This document shows positions 1 through 7,361 of a stretch of 64,000 bases of DNA, in pieces. A program made the position numbers and the translations under genes. Source of the DNA: Marivivens aquimaris (GTDB lineage: Bacteria > Pseudomonadota > Alphaproteobacteria > Rhodobacterales > Rhodobacteraceae); assembly GCF_015220045.1 (NCBI RefSeq), contig NZ_JADBGB010000004.1, positions 62,001 to 126,000 on the forward strand, given 5' to 3'. The notes below the pieces were generated by a model that saw only the letters and a program-made list of their open reading frames with translations, had not been told where the DNA came from and searched no databases. How positions within the stretch are numbered: the first letter of the stretch is position 1; every line of letters begins with the position of its first letter.

Positions 1-1647
1 CTGGCGCACAACTTCCTGGATGCGGTTGGTCTGTGCCGGGGTCAGGGGCTTGTCGGCGCGGTAAAGCAGTGTTGTGAGCCAGTCCGAGAGCCAGGCGGTG
101 CCGCGCGCATCGGTCTCTGTCCAGAGCGGGTTGAGGCCTGTGGGCTGACCGGCGTTCAGAGACGCGTAGCGCCCGCCATTGGCGCGGACCGCCATCTCCA
201 TGCCAAGACGGTAATCGAAGACGAAGATCCGCGCCCCTGCGCGACGGACCTGGGTCATCAGGAAGGCCGAGAGCACCGATTTGCCCGACCCGGGCCGTCC
301 CATGATCAGGGTATGCCCGCTGGTCGGTTCTTTGTCGGGCGCGCCCTGCTCGTGATAGGAAAACCGGTAGGCGCTCTGCTCCGGCGTGGGAAAATATGTG
401 ACGACCCGGCCCCAGGGGGTAAGTGCTGCAGGTTTGCCGAGCTGTGTCCGGTGGAAGGCCGCAAAATCCGCGAAGTTGCGGTTGGTGACGGCGCTGGCGC
501 GGACGCGCTTGGGCTGGTTGCCGGGATGCTGGCTGAGGTAATGCGCTTTGGCCGCGACGCGCTCGCCGATCATCTTCACGCCCTCGGCGGCGGCGGCGTT
601 CACGATCTCGGCGCTCAGAGTCTGCAACTCGTCCAGCGTGTCGCAGAAGATCGTCACGACCATGTGGTGCTCGCCAAAGCTCTGGCGCTTGGCCTCGAGA
701 TCATCGGCAGCAATGTCGAGCGCTTCCATGAGCGACAGGGCCGCGTCCTGCGAAGCCTGCATCTGGCGCTTTTGCCGCTTGATGCGGCCCGCCATGAGGT
801 TCGAATTGATCGGTGTGAAGGAATGCGTGACGATCATGTCGACCGGCAGGTTCAGCATGTCGAACATGGTGCAGGAGGTGGCTTCGGAATATTCCCCGAT
901 GGTGAAGCTCTTGCCGTAGCGATGCCCCACGACGCCTTCTGAAAGCTCAAAATGATCCTCGAGGAAGGTCACGCGGGTGTTAGCGACGTTGAAGGACAGG
1001 AAGCCGTAGGTATTGGCGGGGTAGAGCGGCAGTTCTGTCCCCGTGTTGAGCGCCCCGAGAAACCCAATGAGCTCGCCGCTCTTCGCGGAAAGGACATGCG
1101 GGTTCAGCTCCGTCAGGCCCGAGAGGAAGACATTCACGGCCTCGCCCAGGCGGCGCAGGCGTTTCTGGGTTTCTTCCTTGAAGCGATCCGGCGCGCTGCG
1201 GTTGAGGAACGGCAGGAAACTCTTCGGGGGAGGGCGGTGGATCACCGTTAGGGTAAGCGTCTTGTCCCGCAGCCCGCTCGTCTCAAGCTTCTTGCGCCAA
1301 AGCCGGTCCACCTCGCCTGCGAAGCTGCCCTCGCACACCGGCTCCAGCTCCGGTGCGATGGCCTTGGATACCTTGTGGACATAGTAGCTGAACTCCGGTC
1401 CCAATTGCGCGATGATCCGGGCAAAGAGCGCCGTCACTTTGTCGAGATAGGCATCGTCCGTCGTGTAGCTGTTGGCCCCGTCGAGGCGGATGCACTGGAA
1501 AAGCTCGTTCACCCGCGTCCGCACGGTCCGATCATCGACCAGGCTGACATATGGGAGCATATGCGCGAGACGGGTTTCGCGGGCATACCAGTCCGGTGTC
1601 ATCGTGCGGAGATCGAGGGCGTCGTCCAGTACTTCACTATGGCGCAT
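1..1647 (-). CDS. virB4: VirB4 ATPase of type IV secretion system (3' end outside window)
   Basis: This is the cytoplasmic/inner-membrane ATPase that powers pilus assembly and DNA transfer in VirB-type secretion. The leftward frame opens at an ATG at 1647 (MRHSEVLDDALDLRT...) and stays in register to a Walker A motif GRPGSGKSVLSAFL encoded near 300-259, followed by FDYRLGME. It is still open at base 1, so the C-terminal part (Walker B and beyond) is missing. The start overlaps the end of virB3 by a few bases, so the two are probably translationally coupled. The order virB1-2-3-4 is the canonical one. Family assignment is firm; whether the operon is functional cannot be judged from this fragment. 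Confidence 0.93.
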   Translation of the reverse strand, partial: MRHSEVLDDALDLRTMTPDWYARETRLAHMLPYVSLVDDRTVRTRVNELFQCIRLDGANSYTTDDAYLDKVTALFARIIAQLGPEFSYYVHKVSKAIAPELEPVCEGSFAGEVDRLWRKKLETSGLRDKTLTLTVIHRPPPKSFLPFLNRSAPDRFKEETQKRLRRLGEAVNVFLSGLTELNPHVLSAKSGELIGFLGALNTGTELPLYPANTYGFLSFNVANTRVTFLEDHFELSEGVVGHRYGKSFTIGEYSEATSCTMFDMLNLPVDMIVTHSFTPINSNLMAGRIKRQKRQMQASQDAALSLMEALDIAADDLEAKRQSFGEHHMVVTIFCDTLDELQTLSAEIVNAAAAEGVKMIGERVAAKAHYLSQHPGNQPKRVRASAVTNRNFADFAAFHRTQLGKPAALTPWGRVVTYFPTPEQSAYRFSYHEQGAPDKEPTSGHTLIMGRPGSGKSVLSAFLMTQVRRAGARIFVFDYRLGMEMAVRANGGRYASLNAGQPTGLNPLWTETDARGTAWLSDWLTTLLYRADKPLTPAQTNRIQEVVRQ

Positions 1648-1915
1648 AGCTGTCCCCGCCGTGGATAGAGCGGTTCCGCGTGGGAGGCGTTTCCTGCAAC
1701 GCCGTCATCATCACGTCGATGAAGCGCGGGTCCCAGTCTGCGGCCTTCCAAAGCACGGGATAGAGCAGGGCGGCCACGCCCAGCACCGCAATGTGCTGGA
1801 GCCAGACGAAGAGCAGCACCGAGCCGAAGAGCCAGACCATCGCATACATGATGGGCAGGCCCAGAAGCTTGGGCGGGCGCACGAGGCCGAGAAAGAGAGG
1901 CGAGCGCTCAGCCAC
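1637..1915 (-). CDS. virB3: VirB3 inner-membrane protein of type IV secretion system
   Basis: This 92-residue protein begins VAERSPLFLGLVRPPKLLG, the usual VirB3 N-terminus (a PLF...RPP motif), followed by a hydrophobic hairpin (LPIMYAMVWLFGSVLLFVW, then IAVLGVAALLYPVL). I chose the GTG at 1915, which overlaps the virB2 stop. The same frame is open further upstream to an ATG at 1972, but the extra residues fall inside virB2 and do not resemble VirB3. VirB3 works with VirB4 in pilus biogenesis. Confidence 0.88.
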   Translation of the reverse strand: MAERSPLFLGLVRPPKLLGLPIMYAMVWLFGSVLLFVWLQHIAVLGVAALLYPVLWKAADWDPRFIDVMMTALQETPPTRNRSIHGGDSYAP

Positions 1916-2201
1916 CGGCAAAGACCGCGGCAACGATGGTGGGAGCGGCGGCGACACCAGCGATGCCGACAAGCACCCAAAGCGCTTGGCGCAGGTCGAT
2001 GATATTGAAGAACCAGCTCAAGAAAACGCCAAGGACTGCGAGTGTGGCGATCACGACTCCGAGCGGGCCAGTCAGAGCATCGACAATGCCCTGCAATAAG
2101 CTTTGGATCGGGGAGAGATCGATGCTTTGGGCAAGGGCTGGCTCGGCAATGAGCAGGAAGATCGCCAGTGAGGCGACAAAGAGGTTTGAAATCTGTTTCA
2201 T
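1908..2201 (-). CDS. virB2: VirB2 major pilin
   Basis: This 97-residue pilin precursor has a cleavable signal peptide (MKQISNLFVASLAIFLLIAEPALAQ) and two hydrophobic segments (GPLGVVIATLAVLGVFLSWFF and ALWVLVGIAGVAAAPTIVAAVF) separated by a short polar loop. That is the normal VirB2 layout and size. Its ATG overlaps the virB1 stop in an ATGA arrangement, and its own stop overlaps the GTG of virB3, so the genes form one tightly packed operon. Confidence 0.88.
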   Translation of the reverse strand: MKQISNLFVASLAIFLLIAEPALAQSIDLSPIQSLLQGIVDALTGPLGVVIATLAVLGVFLSWFFNIIDLRQALWVLVGIAGVAAAPTIVAAVFAGG

Positions 2202-2866
2202 GAATTTGATCCTTCCAATCGTGCCACAACGGCCATGACGCGGGCCACGTGGTTCTGGGTTTCTCGGTAGGGGGGGACGCCGCCATACTGGCGGACCGCA
2301 TCGGGTCCGGCGTTGTAGGCAGCCAGCGCCAGGTGCGGATCGCCGAACATCTCCAGCATCATCGCGAGGTAGCGGGCGGAGCCGTCGAGGTTCTGCAGCG
2401 GATCACGCGGGTCGACGCCCAGATCACGCGCCGTCGCAGGCATCAATTGACCAAGGCCAATAGCACCTGCATTTGAAATCGCATCCTGCCGGTAGGCGCT
2501 CTCAACCTCGATATTGGCCCGAAAGAGAGCCAGCCAATCCGTCACGGAAAGCCCCGCGCGACGCAGGCCGGGATGGCCGGCATAGCGCAAGGCCGTGGTC
2601 TGAATCCCGGAGAGGACATCGGCGCGGGGCAGGGGAGTTGGGCGGGCAAGGGCCGCGACTTGGACGCCCTCTTGCTCGGCCTCTACCTCGCCGAAGATCG
2701 CGATCCCATCGGAGGCCGAACCCTGACCAATCCCGTCATTGTAGTTTCGGGCAAAGCTGCTTTGGGAGCGGGACGGGATCAAGGAGCCGTCGCTCTCCAT
2801 GACCAGGACCATCTGTGCGGAGGCAGGTGCTGCGACCAGCCAGAGACAGACGAGGCTAGGTGTCAG
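2198..2866 (-). CDS. virB1: VirB1 lytic transglycosylase
   Basis: This periplasmic SLT-type lytic transglycosylase opens the peptidoglycan for the secretion channel. It has a signal-like segment (PSLVCLWLVAAPASAQ), a catalytic Glu in ANIEVESAYR (about residue 122), the GLGQLMPATA motif (about 138-147) and AAYNAG (about 182-187). No ATG or GTG fits directly ahead of the signal peptide. The best-placed start is a CTG at 2866, overlapping the stop of the upstream gene. The frame is open much further upstream, but that stretch lies inside the neighbouring gene and looks non-coding in this frame. Function is firm; the start is uncertain. Confidence 0.82.
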   Translation of the reverse strand: MTPSLVCLWLVAAPASAQMVLVMESDGSLIPSRSQSSFARNYNDGIGQGSASDGIAIFGEVEAEQEGVQVAALARPTPLPRADVLSGIQTTALRYAGHPGLRRAGLSVTDWLALFRANIEVESAYRQDAISNAGAIGLGQLMPATARDLGVDPRDPLQNLDGSARYLAMMLEMFGDPHLALAAYNAGPDAVRQYGGVPPYRETQNHVARVMAVVARLEGSNS

Positions 2867-3236
2867 CGCCCTTGTCTGATGGGACTTTGTCTGGCGGGGC
2901 GAATTTGTGCGTACGGCTTGTCCCCGCCTCAAGCGGCAGGTCGACATGCGCAAAGCCAAGGCCAATGAAGAATGACACCACGCCGGAGATCGTCTTGAAC
3001 TCGCGGATCTTGATATCGTTGTAGGTCGTCCGCGTACGGGCGGTGACGAGGAGCTTTTCCACGCCATCATCAGAGACAACGCGCATGATCCAGACCCCGT
3101 AATAGCTGGGGCCTTTCTTGTGTGCCGACGCTTGGCACAGGATTTCAGCGCTATAGCCGCTTTCCACGAGTTCGCGGAAACGTGCTTCCGTAACCACATT
3201 TGGTGCTTCGATGTCCCAGTTCATGGCCCGGCTCAC
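2856..3236 (-). CDS. Conserved hypothetical protein heading the virB operon
   Basis: This is a 126-residue soluble protein with no signal peptide and no motif I can assign. The centre (KLLVTARTRTTYNDIKIREFKTISGVVSFFIGLGF) looks like a compact alpha/beta fold. It is the first gene of the leftward virB operon and its stop overlaps the start of virB1, so a role in regulating or supporting conjugation is likely by context only. A downstream Met (MNWDIEAPN, five codons in) is an alternative start. The near-palindromic element at 3284-3302 lies about 50 bp upstream. Confidence 0.6.
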   Translation of the reverse strand: MSRAMNWDIEAPNVVTEARFRELVESGYSAEILCQASAHKKGPSYYGVWIMRVVSDDGVEKLLVTARTRTTYNDIKIREFKTISGVVSFFIGLGFAHVDLPLEAGTSRTHKFAPPDKVPSDKGADT

Positions 3237-3283
3237 GCTTTCTCCAATGGCGCGACCCTAGGCATTCCCACTTGAAGCCCAGA

Positions 3284-3302
3284 GTTACGATAGTATATTA
3301 TC
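3284..3302 (-). promoter_or_regulatory. Near-palindromic operator-like element, repeated at 16175
   Basis: On the minus strand this reads GATAATATACTATCGTAAC. The core GATAATATACTATC is palindromic except for one base pair. It lies between the divergent virB operon and the small exported protein at 3393. The same 19 bases with one mismatch occur at 16175-16193 on the plus strand. A shared operator/promoter is the likeliest reading; no binding protein can be named. Confidence 0.5.
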
Positions 3303-3392
3303 AACCGCAAGATGTAATATCATGCTTTGGCTGTAGTTTGGTCACGCAAACACTAGTCTCGGCCAGTGTCCGCGATCAAGGAGATAACAGGT

Positions 3393-3686
3393 TTGAGAAA
3401 CCCGAGGTTGATATGCCTGCTCCCATTGCAAGCTCTGGCCCTTCTGATCTGCGTTCCCGGGCCGGTTTTGGCGGAATCCTGCTTCGCCCCGCCCCGCCCC
3501 TTCCTGCCAAGTGATTCGCAGGCCGCGCGGGACTATGCGGCTATCATCCGCGGCGATTTCGAAAATTACATCCAGGATATCCAGAGCTACTTCCGTTGCC
3601 TCGACAGCGAACGCGCCCGCGCTTTCGAAGAAGCGCGCGAAGTCAGCGAGGACTATGGCCGGTTCCTGCAATTGGTAGGGGATTGA
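3393..3686 (+). CDS. Small exported protein next to virB operon
   Basis: This protein of about 97 residues has a signal peptide (LICLLPLQALALLICVPGPVLAE) and a mature part rich in acidic and aromatic residues (RDYAAIIRGDFENYIQDIQSYFRCLDSERARAFEEAREV), predicted helical, with two cysteines. I chose the TTG at 3393 because AAGGAG lies 8-9 bases upstream; a GTG at 3366 in the same frame is the alternative. It faces away from the virB operon across a shared regulatory region, so a periplasmic role linked to the transfer apparatus is plausible but unproven. Confidence 0.6.
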   Translation: MRNPRLICLLPLQALALLICVPGPVLAESCFAPPRPFLPSDSQAARDYAAIIRGDFENYIQDIQSYFRCLDSERARAFEEAREVSEDYGRFLQLVGD

Positions 3687-3750
3687 TGGGCAACCTCGGG
3701 AGCATCAGACTTGCAGCCCATGGAAACCAGACGCCGATAACACCCTCATA

Positions 3751-3809
3751 TATCTACTTTTTAGATAACAGATTTCATCCGCTAGCGACGTCACAAAAGG
3801 TATGTGACG
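3751..3809 (+). promoter_or_regulatory. Two inverted repeats ahead of the Xre regulator gene
   Basis: The first repeat is TATCTA (3751-3756) and TAGATA (3762-3767) with a 5-base spacer. The second is CGTCACA (3789-3795) and TGTGACG (3803-3809), whose 7-base loop AAAAGGT A holds the only Shine-Dalgarno-like bases before the GTG at 3811. The second repeat could be an autoregulatory operator or a hairpin that hides the ribosome site. Confidence 0.45.
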
Positions 3810-3810
3810 C

Positions 3811-4068
3811 GTGGCGAAAACAATCAGAACAAATGGCCAGTTGGCGCTCGTCCGTGCGTTGGTTGATGCACGTCAGAATGCGGGTCTCAGCCAGCAGCAA
3901 TTGGCGGCGAAGCTCAAACGCCACCAGTCGTTTGTGGCACGTCTCGAAAGCGGGGAGCGTCGTATCGACGTCGTGGAATTTACAGTTCTGGCGAGGGTCA
4001 TCGGCTTTGACAAAAATGATGTTCTGTCGATCGTCGAAGCCGCCACGGAGCCCGACCACAAGATTTGA
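3811..4068 (+). CDS. Xre-family helix-turn-helix regulator
   Basis: This 85-residue protein is almost entirely a Cro/C1-type HTH: LVDARQNAGLSQQQLAAKLKRHQSFVARLESGERRIDVVEFTVLARVIGFD (about residues 17-67). There is no sensor domain. The start is a GTG directly after an inverted repeat, which suggests autoregulation. As the nearest DNA-binding protein to the virB operon it is a candidate repressor of transfer genes or a plasmid maintenance regulator; that link is inferred from position only. Confidence 0.82.
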   Translation: MAKTIRTNGQLALVRALVDARQNAGLSQQQLAAKLKRHQSFVARLESGERRIDVVEFTVLARVIGFDKNDVLSIVEAATEPDHKI

Positions 4069-4234
4069 GACGCATGTAATTTTGGGACGCTCCGCTTTGT
4101 GCGTCCCCATGTGAAATGAGTTCCTCAACAAAGAGCAATTAGCCAACATCCCCAAGCGCGGCATGTGGTGCAGACGAGCGCCGTACCTCGTCACGCTGCA
4201 AAATCAGAGCCTCAGTGCAGGAAGTCAGTAAACA

Positions 4235-4462
4235 GTGAACGATGATAGAGGAGAAGGCGTCGCGATCGCCAATCTGATCGGGACCGACGGGTGCAGCGTG
4301 GTTGGTTGGGTGTATCGCTGGACGACAGGCGTGCACGCGGTGATGTGGGACGTCCACGGGCCCCAGCCGGTATTGGAAACCCAGCCGGATCTGTCTGAAG
4401 AACAGAAGCAGGAAATCGACTTCGACGCGCTCACGCGGATCGGACGAGGCGGCGGCGGATAG
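4235..4462 (+). CDS. Hypothetical small protein
   Basis: This 75-residue open frame starts at a GTG (MNDDRGEGVAIANLIG) with a weak purine-rich stretch upstream. It contains VVGWVYRWTTGVHAVMWDVHGPQP, an acidic middle and a glycine-rich tail. I recognise no family. The composition looks protein-like and the frame does not shadow another gene, but the evidence for expression is slight. Confidence 0.35.
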   Translation: MNDDRGEGVAIANLIGTDGCSVVGWVYRWTTGVHAVMWDVHGPQPVLETQPDLSEEQKQEIDFDALTRIGRGGGG

Positions 4463-4614
4463 GCCTCCAAGGCAATCGCCAGTTCATCTTTGTTGGATAA
4501 GGTCCGCCGACATAACGGACATTGGGGCCGCGCGCGGCGAATGCGGACTCTGAGCCCACTTTGACCGATGCTGCATAATGCACGAGCGTCAGCTTTGCAG
4601 ATTTTGGCCCCATC

Positions 4615-5166
4615 TCAAAGGAAACGCCGCACGCGCTTTGAGTAGTCTTCGAACGCTGTGCCGTATTGGTCTTTGAGCCAAGGCTCCTCGGAAAATGGAG
4701 CGGCAACAAGCACCGCTATTCCAGCCAGCCCGACCACCATAGCCCAAGGCGATGCTGATAAGATCATCCAGCCACTTACGATGCCGATGTCAGCCAGATA
4801 CTGCGGGTTGCGAGAGTAGCGGTACATGCCCTCGGTGCGAAGGTTGCCCTTGGCTCCCCCGGTCTGCGGCACGCCAAAATGTGAGACTTCCATCCACACG
4901 ACGGTGTTGCCAATTAGGATGAGAGGCAGGCCGACGCCAAACCGTGCCCAACTTGGGATTACTAGATCAGCCCAACCCCAGACACCAAGCAGAATGATAA
5001 TCCCGAAGAGCATGAAAGTCGGAATCCAAACAAGGATGGGCGTGAGTGTCGTATAGTGTTTTGGCGGCCATATCCGCCTGACAGGAAAGGCAATCGACCA
5101 GAGGATTGCCGCCAGAGTCGTAGCGGCAATTCCAAGACCCAGAATGACGAGAAAGTTCTGCATCAT
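4615..5166 (-). CDS. Isoprenylcysteine carboxyl methyltransferase-like membrane protein
   Basis: This integral membrane protein of about 183 residues has four to five hydrophobic segments and the phospholipid/ICMT-type methyltransferase signature GMYRYSRNPQYLADIG, followed by EEPWLKDQYGTAFEDYSKRVRRFL. The RNPQY and E...L....G..Y..Y..R pattern is the SAM-binding part of the PEMT/ICMT family. Bacterial members rarely have known substrates. The ATG at 5166 overlaps the stop of the cation transporter, making it the last gene of the MerR-controlled operon. Confidence 0.8.
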   Translation of the reverse strand: MMQNFLVILGLGIAATTLAAILWSIAFPVRRIWPPKHYTTLTPILVWIPTFMLFGIIILLGVWGWADLVIPSWARFGVGLPLILIGNTVVWMEVSHFGVPQTGGAKGNLRTEGMYRYSRNPQYLADIGIVSGWMILSASPWAMVVGLAGIAVLVAAPFSEEPWLKDQYGTAFEDYSKRVRRFL

Positions 5167-5801
5167 GCCTCCGCGTGCTCGTGGTCGATAATTTCCGCCC
5201 GCTCTGCCAGAGCTTGCCGGACAATCTGGAAGGCCGACGACAGGAACAGTCCCGCCATGATCGTTGCAACGATCAGGTCCGGCCAGCCGGTTGCCGTTCC
5301 CCAGACGCCCAAAGCAGCGAACATGACGGCAACGTTGCCGATGGCGTCGTTGCGCGAGCATAGCCAGACTGAACGCACGTTGGCATCACCATCCTTGTAG
5401 CGCACCAGCAAGACCACGCTGGCAAGGTTGATGAGCAATGCCAAAAAGCCAACAGCGCCCATGATTTCGGCAGTGGGTACACCGACATAAAAGACGCGGT
5501 AGACGGTCGATCCGAAGACCCAAAGCCCCATCAACAAGAGGCTGAGACCCTTGAACAGCGCGGCATTTGTGCGGGCGCGAAGTGAGGCACCAATGACGGC
5601 CAGAGAAATGCCGTAGGTCATCGCATCACCCGCGAAGTCGAGGGCATCAGCTTGCAATGCCTGAGACTTCGCCAAGTGACCCGCAGTCATTTCGACCGCG
5701 AACATTGTCGCGTTCAGCGCAATGACGATCCAGAGTCGTCGCTTGTAATCATCTGACACGCCGTCAAACTTGGCGTCGTGTCCACAACACCCTGACATCA
5801 C
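5163..5801 (-). CDS. Cation diffusion facilitator family transporter
   Basis: This protein of about 212 residues has six predicted membrane segments and is probably a proton-coupled metal efflux pump. The acidic metal-site region of the second helix is visible (LQADALDFAGDAMTYG). The equivalent fifth-helix stretch is CSRNDAIGNVAVM, where family members more often have His/Asp, so ion choice may differ. The N-terminus carries CCGHD, a possible metal-capture motif. The usual cytoplasmic C-terminal domain is absent. It is coupled at both ends by ATGA overlaps to the transglutaminase-like and methyltransferase-like genes. Confidence 0.85.
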   Translation of the reverse strand: MMSGCCGHDAKFDGVSDDYKRRLWIVIALNATMFAVEMTAGHLAKSQALQADALDFAGDAMTYGISLAVIGASLRARTNAALFKGLSLLLMGLWVFGSTVYRVFYVGVPTAEIMGAVGFLALLINLASVVLLVRYKDGDANVRSVWLCSRNDAIGNVAVMFAALGVWGTATGWPDLIVATIMAGLFLSSAFQIVRQALAERAEIIDHEHAEA

Positions 5802-6568
5802 ACGGCCTCCTTCAGAAAGATTGGTGCCTGTTTGGGAAGAAGGTTCTCTGCTCCGCCGGGGATGATTGGCACATGGCCTTGCCTGATCCGCGCCACGCGC
5901 CGGTTCATCCAGTGCCTTATGACAAGACGGTACAGCAACCCGCGCAAACCGGACAGCTGGCGGTGGTCCTTGTAGAAATCATCTGGACTGTCAAAGACAC
6001 CGAAGTCGTGGTTGATCCCGGTCTTCTGGATATACGTGCTTTGGCCAGACCAATCGACGGGCGGGGCCTGAAGACAATTTGTCCCTGCACCATAGGCACA
6101 GAGCGACGTGCGATCCGGGAAGGCCTGCTGAAGCGCTCCCAGAACGCCTTGATCGAGGATAAACCCTTCGAGATTGATCCACTTGCCGTCGATCAGAACT
6201 TCCACCCAGGAATGGATGATGCTTCGGGGTGCCAGCGGGAAAACCAACTCTGGCACAACGCCACGCTGCAAGCCCTTGTCGATGGTGAAACCATGAAACC
6301 GGCAGGGGATGTCCAACGCCCTGAGCAGCGCCATCAGGAGCGTGCCCTTGGTGTTGCACTGCCCATAGCCGTCCGCCAGCACTCGGGAGGCAGGCAGCGC
6401 ATCGTCGCTGTTGTATCCGAACAGGATTTCGTTCCGGACGAAATCATAGGCCGTGCCGATGCGTGCGGTGGGGTCAAGAGAAGACCACCCGCGCTCGGCG
6501 ATCAATGCCTGGATCGCATCGGATCGAAAATCGAGTATGGGGGTTTCGGCGAGGTATTTCTGGGACAT
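5798..6568 (-). CDS. Transglutaminase-like domain protein
   Basis: This 256-residue protein carries a transglutaminase/cysteine-protease-like core. It shows Cys71 in DGYGQCNTKG, His119 in IIHSWVEV and an acidic residue after KWINLEGF, in the position where most family members have Asp. There is no signal peptide, so it probably acts in the cytoplasm. It is the first gene of the leftward operon directly under the MerR-type promoter at 6597-6627. Family members include proteases and amidases; the substrate here is unknown. Its pairing with a metal exporter is unusual. Confidence 0.78.
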   Translation of the reverse strand: MSQKYLAETPILDFRSDAIQALIAERGWSSLDPTARIGTAYDFVRNEILFGYNSDDALPASRVLADGYGQCNTKGTLLMALLRALDIPCRFHGFTIDKGLQRGVVPELVFPLAPRSIIHSWVEVLIDGKWINLEGFILDQGVLGALQQAFPDRTSLCAYGAGTNCLQAPPVDWSGQSTYIQKTGINHDFGVFDSPDDFYKDHRQLSGLRGLLYRLVIRHWMNRRVARIRQGHVPIIPGGAENLLPKQAPIFLKEAV

Positions 6569-6596
6569 GGTTCACTCTGGTTTCAGCGTCCCAACT

Positions 6597-6627
6597 GATA
6601 TACGATCTCTAGTGACTAGAGGTTCAA
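6597..6627 (-). promoter_or_regulatory. MerR-type promoter with 15-bp operator
   Basis: Read leftward: a -35 box TTGAAC (6627-6622), a spacer of 19 bp, then the -10-like TATATC (6602-6597). The spacer contains the perfect dyad CTCTAGTCACTAGAG (6621-6607). A stretched 19-bp spacer with a centred dyad is the hallmark of promoters activated by MerR proteins that twist the DNA, and this dyad resembles known Pb/Cd/Zn MerR sites. It drives the transglutaminase-CDF-methyltransferase operon; the merR gene starts 12 bp to the right. Confidence 0.88.
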
Positions 6628-6638
6628 GAGGTATTTTC

Positions 6639-7055
6639 ATGTTTTCCATTGGCGAGCTATCGCGGCGCACGAACGTCAAGGTTCCAACGATCCGTTATTA
6701 CGAAGAGTCTGGGCTTCTCGACGCACCGGAACGGACGGAAGGCAATCAGCGTCGGTATGATGTGGCGGGGCTGGAGCGCCTGAGCTTCATCAAGCACGCC
6801 CGCGACCTTGGCTTCTCGATTGAAGCTATTGCTGCCTTGATCGAGCTACAGGGCCACCCGGACCGGTCGTGTGCAGAGGCCAATGATATTGCAACGGCTC
6901 AGCTCGCCGATGTGCGCGCAAAGATCAAACGTCTGCGGGCGCTCGAAAAAGAACTGGTGCGTATTTCCAAGGGCTGCGATGGCGGCGGAGTGACCGAAGA
7001 CTGCTATGTTCTGGCCTCTTTGTCGGAACATGGCCTTTGCGAGCGCGAGCACTGA
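6639..7055 (+). CDS. MerR-family metal-responsive regulator
   Basis: This 138-residue regulator has an N-terminal winged HTH (MFSIGELSRRTNVKVPTIRY, YEESGLL), a dimerisation helix (about 80-111) and a C-terminal cysteine-bearing loop. Cys78 lies in DRSCAEA, Cys113 and Cys122 in KGCDGGGVTEDC, and Cys134 near the end. This layout matches the CadR/PbrR/ZntR branch sensing divalent metals. It is transcribed away from the operon it should control. Which metal is sensed is not readable from sequence. Confidence 0.88.
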   Translation: MFSIGELSRRTNVKVPTIRYYEESGLLDAPERTEGNQRRYDVAGLERLSFIKHARDLGFSIEAIAALIELQGHPDRSCAEANDIATAQLADVRAKIKRLRALEKELVRISKGCDGGGVTEDCYVLASLSEHGLCEREH

Positions 7056-7361
7056 AAAGGTAAAGCAGACTATCACATAGTATAGCCAAACGTCGGCAAA
7101 GTCCTGCGCACGAGACCTTCAACCTTTGAAAATGCTGCACAATGCGCGAATGTCCGGTCTGGTGAAGCTGCACCGCGGCGTTGAAGGGGATCATGAATGG
7201 CCGGTTTGGACCGATCCTCATGCAAGCCTCAGTAGCTCTGATTTTCCTACCCCAACGCGAACTTGAGTGACTTACCCACAGTCCAGACGCTTTCCAGACT
7301 TTCTGGATGCATCGCAAATCGGACACGTTGATCTAGTCAAGCAACACTGAAATCGCGACTT
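7056..7361. other. Gene-free stretch between merR and the TRAP operon
   Basis: These 306 bp hold no convincing gene or strong hairpin. Bases about 7130-7155 resemble bases 4567-4590 (both contain a TGCTGCA-AATGC-CGA pattern), which may be decayed copies of one dispersed sequence. The TRAP operon ends at the right border. Confidence 0.4.
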
